64,000 bases of DNA, taken from NCBI RefSeq assembly GCF_041514305.1, contig NZ_JBGMWH010000010.1, positions 62,001 to 126,000 on the forward strand. Direction: 5' to 3'. The DNA is from Salinarimonas chemoclinalis. GTDB lineage: Bacteria; Pseudomonadota; Alphaproteobacteria; Rhizobiales; Beijerinckiaceae. The translations under genes and the position numbers were made by a program. This document shows positions 58,478-64,000 of the stretch, one piece after another (position 1 is the stretch's first letter; each line of letters opens with the position of its first letter). Under the pieces are notes generated by a model. That model made no database searches and was not told the origin of the DNA. It saw only the letters and a program-made list of their open reading frames with translations.

Positions 58478-58634
58478 GATGACTACTCCACGAACGGCCG
58501 GCGAGCCGCCCGCCGGCATCGAGGAGAATCGCGCGATCGAGTTGAGGATGGGTTAACCGTGCGGCGAGGCCGTGCGACGCTGTGGCCGGCGCGCCACGGG
58601 GATGCCGAGATCGGCCCGCGTCGCGCCGAGGGGG

Positions 58635-58661
58635 GCTCCCGCGTCCGAAGGGAGCGGGAGC
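58635..58661 (-). terminator. Stem-loop after the saccharopine dehydrogenase-like gene
   Basis: An 8-bp perfect stem, GCTCCCGC / GCGGGAGC, with an 11-base loop, directly after the stop codon on the minus strand. No T run follows. Confidence 0.35.
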
Positions 58662-58664
58662 GCG

Positions 58665-59765
58665 TCAGGCGGCGGCGCGGGCGTCGTCGCCGCGGGCGTA
58701 GGCGCGGCCGAAGCGGTTCTCCAGGAACGCGGCGAGGGCGATGTCCTCCTGGCGCACGAAGCCCGCCTGCGGCAGCACGCCCGTGGCGAGGAGGTCGAGC
58801 ACCGCGCACACCGCCGAGGCGGTGGTGATCTGGATCGCGGAGTGCACCCGCCCGCCGATCCGCTCGGCGTAGATCTTGCGCGCGAACGTCTCCTGCGTGA
58901 GCAGCCCGTCCTTCTGCCCCGACACCGTGACGAAGACGATGACCACGTCCTGCATCGTCGTGGGCACCGCCTGCTCGAGGATGTCCTTGAGCACCTCGCG
59001 GCGCTCGCGCAGCCGCAGGTCGTCGAGGAGCGCCTTCATCACCGCGCAATGCCCGGGATAGCGGATCGAGCGGTAGTTGAGCGTGCGCACCCGCCCCGCC
59101 AGCGTCTCGCACAGAGTGCCGAGCCCGCCCGAGGTGTTGAACGCCTCGTAGCGCACGCCGTCGAGCGAGAACTCCTCGCGTTCGCCGAGTGCCGCCGCCT
59201 GCACGAGCCGCCCGTCGCGGATCGCCTCGCAGGGCTCGATGTACTCGTTGATCACCCCGTCGGTCGACCAGGTGAGATTGTAGTTGAGCGCGTTCGTGGG
59301 GAACTGCGGCAGCGCGCCGACGCGCAGCCGCACCTCGTCGAGGGATTCGAAGCCAGCCGCGAGGTCGTGCGCGACGATCGAGACGAAGCCCGGCGCGAGC
59401 CCGCATTGCGGAATGAAGGCCGTGCGCGCGCCCTCGGCCAGCGCCTTCACGCGGCGCGTGGTGGCGACGTCCTCGGTGAGGTCGAGGTAGTGCGTGCCGC
59501 TCGCCGCCGCCGCCTCGGCGATCGCCGCGGTGAGCTGGAAGGGGGCGGCCGAGATCACCGCGAAGGCGCCCGAGAGGCGCGCGCGCAGGGCGGCGGCGTC
59601 GGCGATGTCGAGCGCCGCGGCGGTCACCGGCGTGCCCTCCGTCGCCCGGGCGAGGGCCGCCTCGTCGCGATCGGCGAGCGTGACGGCCCAGTCGCCCGTG
59701 TCCGCGAGCATGCGGGCGACGATGCGGCCGATCTTGCCGGCGCCGACGACGACGATGTTCTTCAT
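58665..59765 (-). CDS. Saccharopine dehydrogenase family protein
   Basis: A 366-residue NAD(P)-binding protein. The Rossmann motif is IVVVGAGKIGRIVARMLADT (GxGxxG at about 8-13), followed by ISAAPFQLTAAIAEAAAASG and HYLDLTEDVATTR, then PQCGLAPGFVSIVAHDLA of the catalytic region. Close relatives are saccharopine reductase/dehydrogenase-like enzymes of lysine metabolism in alphaproteobacteria. The divergent Lrp-type gene 114 bases away is the likely regulator, and an aminotransferase follows that gene, so a lysine or related amino-acid route is plausible (inference). Confidence 0.9.
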   Translation of the reverse strand: MKNIVVVGAGKIGRIVARMLADTGDWAVTLADRDEAALARATEGTPVTAAALDIADAAALRARLSGAFAVISAAPFQLTAAIAEAAAASGTHYLDLTEDVATTRRVKALAEGARTAFIPQCGLAPGFVSIVAHDLAAGFESLDEVRLRVGALPQFPTNALNYNLTWSTDGVINEYIEPCEAIRDGRLVQAAALGEREEFSLDGVRYEAFNTSGGLGTLCETLAGRVRTLNYRSIRYPGHCAVMKALLDDLRLRERREVLKDILEQAVPTTMQDVVIVFVTVSGQKDGLLTQETFARKIYAERIGGRVHSAIQITTASAVCAVLDLLATGVLPQAGFVRQEDIALAAFLENRFGRAYARGDDARAAA

Positions 59766-59879
59766 GAGGTGCTCCCGAGCGGATCCGTTCCTGGCGGATG
59801 CCGGCAGGCTAGCCTTCCGCCGCGGCGGAAACGACGCTACGTTCCGCGTCTTCCGACGCCCGATGGAAGCGAATCGCCG

Positions 59880-60338
59880 ATGCCGATGAACGATACGACG
59901 AGCGACAAGGCGACCACCGACAAGGATCGTGCCCTCATCGCGCTCCTGCGCGAGAACGCGCGCACCCCCGTTGCCGAGATCGCCCGGCGCCTCGGCGTCT
60001 CCCGCACCACCGTGCAGAGCCGGATCGAGCGGCTGGAGCGCGCGGGCATCGTCGTCGGCTACGGGGCGCGGCTGTCGGCGGACTACGAGGCGGGGCTGGT
60101 GCGCGCGCACGTCATGATCGTCGCCGCGCCCAAGCTCGCGCCGGCGGTGACGAAGGCGCTCGCGGCAATGCCGGAGCTGCGCCGGCTGCTCTCGGTCTCC
60201 GGCACCTTCGACATGATCGCCGAGGTCGCCGCCGAGAGCGTCGCGGCGCTCGACGCGGTGATCGACCGCATCGGCGTGCTCGACGGGGTCGAGCGGACGC
60301 AGACGTCGGTGGTCCTGGCCACGCGATTCGAACGCTGA
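59880..60338 (+). CDS. Lrp/AsnC-family transcriptional regulator
   Basis: A 152-residue regulator. An N-terminal winged helix-turn-helix (about 15-65; LIALLRENARTPVAEIARRL then GVSRTTVQSRIERLERAGIV) is followed by the RAM/ligand domain (AHVMIVAAPKLAPAVTKALA, LLSVSGTFDMIAEVAAES). Such proteins sense amino acids and typically control the divergent gene, here the saccharopine dehydrogenase family gene. The first ATG (59880) and the one two codons later are both possible. Confidence 0.93.
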   Translation: MPMNDTTSDKATTDKDRALIALLRENARTPVAEIARRLGVSRTTVQSRIERLERAGIVVGYGARLSADYEAGLVRAHVMIVAAPKLAPAVTKALAAMPELRRLLSVSGTFDMIAEVAAESVAALDAVIDRIGVLDGVERTQTSVVLATRFER

Positions 60339-60409
60339 GCAGGCTGGCGCGCGGGCCGCGGCTGCGCTTTGCTGCGCGCCCGTCTCCGCTTTCCGCTCAG
60401 GGTCCGTGC

Positions 60410-61588
60410 ATGCCTCCCCGCCTCTCCCCCACCGTCGCCGCGATCCAGTCCCCGCCGATTCCCGAGGCCCAGGCCTGGGCGCGTGCGTGGGACGCCGCGT
60501 GCGGGCCGCTGATCGACCTCTCGCAGGCTGCGCCGGGCGGGGCGCCGCATCCCGACCTGCTGGAGCGGCTCGCCGCCGCCGCCGGCTCGGCGGACGCCGC
60601 GCGCTACGGGCCGATCCTCGGCGACGATGCCCTGCGCGCCGCTCTCGCGGCGGACGTGTCCGGCCTCTACGACGGGCGGGTCGAGGCCGCCGACGTGGCG
60701 ATCACGGCGGGCTGCAACGCCGCCTTCGTCACGACGATGCTCGCGATCGCCGCGCCCGGCGACGCGGTGCTGCTGCCGACGCCGTGGTACTTCAACCACG
60801 AGATGACGCTCGCCATGCTCGGAATCGCGGCGCGCCCCCTGCCCTGCCGGGCGCAGGACGGCTTCGTGCCGCGCGCCGAGGAAGCGGACGCGCTCGTGGA
60901 TACCCTCTCGGACGCACGGGTGCGCGCGATCGTGCTGGTGACGCCCAACAACCCGACGGGCGCGATCTACCCGCCGGCGACGATCGCCGCCTTCGCCGAA
61001 CTCGCCCGCGCGCGCGGGATCTGGCTCGTCGTCGACGAGACCTACCGCGACTTCCTGCCCGCCGGCGCCGGCGCGCCGCACGGGCTGTTCCGCGACGGCC
61101 GCTGGCGCGAGGGCGTCGTCCACCTCTACTCCTTCTCGAAGAGCTACGCCGTGCCCGGCCATCGCCTGGGCGCGCTCGTCGCCGGGCCGGCGCTCGTCGA
61201 GGCGGCGGGGAAGATCCTCGACAACGTGCAGATCTGCCCCGCCCGCGCCGGCCAGGCCGCCGTCGCCTGGGCGATCGCGGCGCTGCGCCCGTGGCGCGAG
61301 GAGGCCCGCGCCACGCTCGAGGGACGCGCCGCCGCCTTCGCCGCGGCGCTGTCGCCGCTGCCCGGCTGGGAGATCGCCTCCATCGGCCCCTACTTCGCCT
61401 ACGTCCGCCACCCCTGGCGCGCCGAGCCGGCCGCGGCCGTCGCCCGCCGCCTCGCCGCCGAGCGCGGCGTGCTGATGCTGCCGGGCAGCTTCTTCGGGCC
61501 TGGGCAAGAGGAGTATCTGCGGGTGGCGTTCGCGAACGTGGACGCGGCGCGGCTGGCGATGGTGGGGGAGCGGCTGGGGGCGGGGTGA
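60410..61588 (+). CDS. PLP-dependent aminotransferase (class I/II)
   Basis: A 392-residue aminotransferase. Visible sites: PLIDLSQAAPGGAPHPDLLE, AITAGCNAAFVTTMLAIAAP, LVTPNNPTGAIYPPATIAAF, LVVDETYRDFLPAGAG, the Schiff-base Lys in YSFSKSYAVPGHRLGALVAG, and the C-terminal Arg in EEYLRVAFANVD. It lies 71 bases after the Lrp gene on the same strand. Substrate unknown; an amino acid linked to that regulator is plausible. Convergent with the GNAT toxin gene. Confidence 0.9.
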   Translation: MPPRLSPTVAAIQSPPIPEAQAWARAWDAACGPLIDLSQAAPGGAPHPDLLERLAAAAGSADAARYGPILGDDALRAALAADVSGLYDGRVEAADVAITAGCNAAFVTTMLAIAAPGDAVLLPTPWYFNHEMTLAMLGIAARPLPCRAQDGFVPRAEEADALVDTLSDARVRAIVLVTPNNPTGAIYPPATIAAFAELARARGIWLVVDETYRDFLPAGAGAPHGLFRDGRWREGVVHLYSFSKSYAVPGHRLGALVAGPALVEAAGKILDNVQICPARAGQAAVAWAIAALRPWREEARATLEGRAAAFAAALSPLPGWEIASIGPYFAYVRHPWRAEPAAAVARRLAAERGVLMLPGSFFGPGQEEYLRVAFANVDAARLAMVGERLGAG

Positions 61589-61604
61589 TGAGCACGCGCG
61601 CATG

Positions 61605-62123
61605 TCAGTGGTGGAGCAATGCGCGAATATCCTTGAGCAGCATGAAGAGGTGGAAAGGATCGCTCGGGCTCGGCTCGAACTCGTATCGCACGTACCAGTC
61701 ACGCGCCGCGTCGTCCTTCGCGTGGACGAGGAGGGCGCGAATTCCGGCGTGATCGGCAACGCTGAGCGTACGCAGCAGGGCATTCTGCAGGAGCTCGCTT
61801 CCGATGCCGACACGCTGCTCGGTCGAATCGACGGCGAGCCGCGCGAGCAGCACGACTGGAACCGGATGCCTCGCGAGCCCTTTCGCGACGCGCGGCGGGA
61901 CCAGGTCGGGATCGACGGAGCCCACGGTGAGGCTGTAGTAGCCGATCACGCGGCTCGCGCCTCGGCACAGCACGAACGTGCGCGCGCTGCCCGCCTTCTG
62001 GTTCGTCAGCGCGAAGCGTTTCAGAAACCGGTCGAGGGCCTCGCGACCGCACGAGAAGGTCTCGACGTCGTGATCGCCGCGGAGCGGCTCGATCGCGCGC
62101 AGGGCCTCGGTCGCAACGGTCAC
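61605..62123 (-). CDS. GNAT-type toxin of a DUF1778/GNAT module (TacT/AtaT-like)
   Basis: A 172-residue acetyltransferase. The family pattern is present: HDVETFSCGREALDRFLKRF, VIGYYSLTVGSVDPDLVPPR, VPVVLLARLAVDSTEQRVGI then GSELLQNALLRTLSVAD as the acetyl-CoA site, and DDAARDWYVRYEFEPSPSDP with the catalytic Tyr. Such toxins acetylate aminoacyl-tRNA and stop translation. The GTG start at 62123 overlaps the antitoxin stop by 4 bases (GTGA). Convergent with the aminotransferase gene. Confidence 0.9.
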   Translation of the reverse strand: MTVATEALRAIEPLRGDHDVETFSCGREALDRFLKRFALTNQKAGSARTFVLCRGASRVIGYYSLTVGSVDPDLVPPRVAKGLARHPVPVVLLARLAVDSTEQRVGIGSELLQNALLRTLSVADHAGIRALLVHAKDDAARDWYVRYEFEPSPSDPFHLFMLLKDIRALLHH

Positions 62124-62395
62124 TCGATAATGCTCTTCTTCGCGAGAAGAGCCGCGAGCCGCGGCTTGTGGACGACGGGCCTGTCGAGAATCTCGTTGAA
62201 GGCCTTCCAACGTTCCTCGTCGAGGCGGAAGGTCCGGCGGTCCATGAGTGCTTCCTCGGCCGCAGTGACCCCAGCGTCCACGAGGAAATCCGTCACATTC
62301 TTGTGGGAGGCGATCGCCGCCTGCTGAAGGAGTGCCTTGACCTCCGCCGTCGTCCGAATCTCGATCCTCTCCGCCTTCGCTTCCCGGGTCGCCAT
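62120..62395 (-). CDS. DUF1778 (ribbon-helix-helix) antitoxin
   Basis: A 91-residue antitoxin. The N-terminal DUF1778 region reads RIEIRTTAEVKALLQQAAIA and NVTDFLVDAGVTAAEEALMD. The C-terminal tail (FRLDEERWKAFNEILDRPVV and on) wraps the toxin. It represses its own operon by binding a palindrome, and one is present upstream. ATG 62395 has GAGGAG at good spacing; the upstream ATG at 62440 lies inside the operator. Confidence 0.92.
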   Translation of the reverse strand: MATREAKAERIEIRTTAEVKALLQQAAIASHKNVTDFLVDAGVTAAEEALMDRRTFRLDEERWKAFNEILDRPVVHKPRLAALLAKKSIIE

Positions 62396-62431
62396 GATCC
62401 GCTCCTCGCCTTCGTCTGTCGAGAGATAGCA

Positions 62432-62448
62432 TACGGACATTGTCCGTA
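62432..62448. promoter_or_regulatory. Palindromic operator of the DUF1778/GNAT operon
   Basis: TACGGACA-T-TGTCCGTA is a perfect 17-base palindrome 37 bases upstream of the antitoxin ATG. A -10-like TATGCTAT overlaps its left edge on the minus strand, so bound antitoxin would cover the promoter. Confidence 0.65.
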
Positions 62449-62541
62449 CCAGTCCTCCGGCTCACGTCGCCGGCGCCTCTCGCTTTCCCCGCCCGATCCG
62501 ATAATCTAGCCCGGTCCGAACGTTAGGCGGGGTCCCCCTCC

Positions 62542-64000
62542 ATGGTCGCCGGCTGGGCCGTCGTCGTCACGGCCCTCCTCTATCTGTCGCTCCTCTTCGC
62601 CGTCGCCCATTGGGGCGATCGGTCGGGGGCGGGGCTCGTGGCGGGACGGGCGCGGCCGTGGGTCTACGCGCTGGCGCTGGCGGTCTACTGCACCTCGTGG
62701 ACCTTCTACGGGTCGGTCGGGCTCGCGACGGGGTCGGGCCTCGACTTCCTGATGATCTATCTCGGGCCGATCCTGGTCTTCGTCTTCGGGCACCGGGTGC
62801 TGGCGCGGATCGTGCGCATCGCCAAGGACCAGAACATCACCTCGGTGGCGGACTTCGTCGCCGCCCGCTACGGCAAGTCGGAGCGCGTGGCGGCGCTCGT
62901 CTGCCTCATCGCGGTGGTCGGCTCGCTGCCCTACATCGCGCTCCAGCTCAAGGCGGTCTCCTCGTCGCTCGACGTCTTCCTCGCCGCCGACGAGACCATG
63001 GCCTACGCCCGCACGACCTTCCCGATGTTCGGCGATCTCGCCTTCGTCGTCGCCGTCGTGCTCGCCTTCTTCGCGGTGGGCTTCGGCACGCGCCACGCCG
63101 ACGCGACCGAGCACCAGGACGGGCTCGTGCTGGCCATCTCGCTCGAGAGCGTGGTCAAGCTCGTCGCGTTCCTGATGGTGGGCTTCTGGACCATCGCGGT
63201 CGTCTTCGGCGGCCTGCCCGGCCTCGTCGAGCGCCTGGCGAGCCCCCAACCGGGGCAGGTCTCGATGGGCGAGTTCCTCGGGCAGACCTCGAGCCCGGGC
63301 TACCTCGCGACGCTGGCGCTGCTCTCGGCGATCGCCATCGTCATGCTGCCGCGCCAGTTCCACATGGGCGTCGTCGAGAGCCGCGAGCCGGAGGACCTGC
63401 GCCGGGCGGCCTGGCTCTTCCCGCTCTACCTCGTGCTGATCAACGTCTTCGTCGTGCCGATCGCCATCGCCGGCGCGGACGCGCTCGCGCCCGGCACGGT
63501 CGATGCCGACATGACCGTTCTCGGCCTGCCGCTGACCCAGGGCGCGGGGGCGATGGCGCTCGTCGCCTTCATCGGCGGACTCTCGGCGGCGACGGCGATG
63601 GTGATCGTCGAGTCGGTCGCGCTGGCGATCATGATCTCGAACCACCTCGTCATCCCGCTCGTCCTGCGTCGCCGCGGCGCGTTCGCCAGCGCCGCGGCGC
63701 CCGGCGAGCGCGGCGGCGTGCCGGACGATCTCGGCGGGTTCGTCCTCGTCGTGCGGCGCATCGCGATCATCGCGATGATCATGCTCGCCTACCTCTACTA
63801 CCGCGCGGCGGGCGACGCGGCGCTCGCCGCGATCGGGCTCCTCTCGTTCGCGGCGCTGGCGCAGATCGCGCCGGCCTTCATCGGCGGGCTGATCTGGCGA
63901 CGCGGCACGGCGGCGGGCGCGGCGGCGGGGCTCGGGATCGGCTTCCTGGTGTGGGCCTACACGCTGATGCTGCCCTCGATCGCCTGGCACTCGCCGCTCG
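62542..64000 (+). CDS. SLC5/CbrA-type sensor kinase, N-terminal transporter part (cut by window end)
   Basis: 486 codons are visible with no stop; the gene continues beyond the window. The visible part is a sodium/solute symporter (SLC5-like) domain of about 13 TM segments: VYALALAVYCTSWTFYGSVG, LDFLMIYLGPILVFVFGHRV, NITSVADFVAARYGKSERVA, RQFHMGVVESREPEDLRRA and LPLTQGAGAMALVAFIGGLS. The phrase YCTSWTFYGSVG is characteristic of the hybrid sensor kinases (CbrA/SLC5-STAC-PAS-histidine kinase) rather than plain transporters. The kinase part, if present, lies to the right. ATG 62542 lies after a 78-base gap. Confidence 0.85.
   Translation, partial: MVAGWAVVVTALLYLSLLFAVAHWGDRSGAGLVAGRARPWVYALALAVYCTSWTFYGSVGLATGSGLDFLMIYLGPILVFVFGHRVLARIVRIAKDQNITSVADFVAARYGKSERVAALVCLIAVVGSLPYIALQLKAVSSSLDVFLAADETMAYARTTFPMFGDLAFVVAVVLAFFAVGFGTRHADATEHQDGLVLAISLESVVKLVAFLMVGFWTIAVVFGGLPGLVERLASPQPGQVSMGEFLGQTSSPGYLATLALLSAIAIVMLPRQFHMGVVESREPEDLRRAAWLFPLYLVLINVFVVPIAIAGADALAPGTVDADMTVLGLPLTQGAGAMALVAFIGGLSAATAMVIVESVALAIMISNHLVIPLVLRRRGAFASAAAPGERGGVPDDLGGFVLVVRRIAIIAMIMLAYLYYRAAGDAALAAIGLLSFAALAQIAPAFIGGLIWRRGTAAGAAAGLGIGFLVWAYTLMLPSIAWHSPL

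Overview
The window is a gene-dense, very GC-rich piece of bacterial chromosome. The gene set points to an alphaproteobacterium, most likely of the order Hyphomicrobiales (Rhizobiales). Pointers are an mmgR/suhB-type small RNA, paired Irr-type iron boxes in front of a suf operon, a perfect CtrA box, a DUF1491 gene, a PAS (PAS_5-like) gene beside a PilZ gene, and an AztD zinc chaperone. Genus is not assignable by eye; a halophilic or methylotroph relative such as Salinarimonadaceae would fit. There is no rRNA, tRNA, CRISPR array, transposase or integrase that I can support.

Layout. 1-10 kb: DUF1491, a peptidoglycan-binding protein coupled to a multi-TM PAS histidine kinase, the small RNA, a PQQ-type sugar dehydrogenase, pgpA-gatA-gatC, an AraC regulator, and a CtrA-boxed membrane protein. 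10-22 kb: ruvX, rarA, a retropepsin-like membrane protease, an SH3 protein, yidD, thrS, PAS and PilZ proteins, ccdA, a P1 peptidase and a SWIM protein. 22-25.7 kb: an accessory pocket against the 3' end of guaA, holding a ribbon-helix-helix gene, a VapBC/FitAB pair, a truncated second copy of the same ribbon-helix-helix gene, and a lower-GC RloC-like ATPase with a possible HEPN nuclease tail.

25.7-30 kb: guaA, an excalibur-domain protein, a HAD phosphatase, a VOC protein and an alpha/beta hydrolase. 30-38.7 kb: an iron-regulated suf cluster (IscS-like cysteine desulfurase, sufB, sufC, sufD, sufS, sufT, sufA), interrupted before sufA by a toxin-antitoxin-like pair. 38.7-40.2 kb: a Zur-type box between the deletion remnant of a COG0523/CobW GTPase and an aztD-like gene. 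40-50.6 kb: xthA, a RelA/SpoT-like protein, a ceramidase-like membrane protein, an aminotransferase, a patatin, hisI, a GNAT fused to a degenerate site-2-protease-like membrane domain, folE, an IscU-like scaffold and phoH.

50.9-64 kb: threonine/serine dehydratase and enoyl-CoA hydratase, a lower-GC ParA plus small-partner cassette, leuD, a P-loop kinase, mtgA, a polyprenyl synthase, a SleB-type hydrolase, saccharopine dehydrogenase with a divergent Lrp regulator, an aminotransferase, a DUF1778/GNAT toxin-antitoxin pair with a palindromic operator, and the start of an SLC5-type sensor kinase that runs off the window.

The strongest candidates for undescribed biology are the guaA-adjacent RloC-like gene, the ParA/partner cassette, the GNAT/pseudo-protease fusion and the toxin-antitoxin pair lodged in the suf locus. 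All functions are read from motifs and context by eye; no database search was possible.
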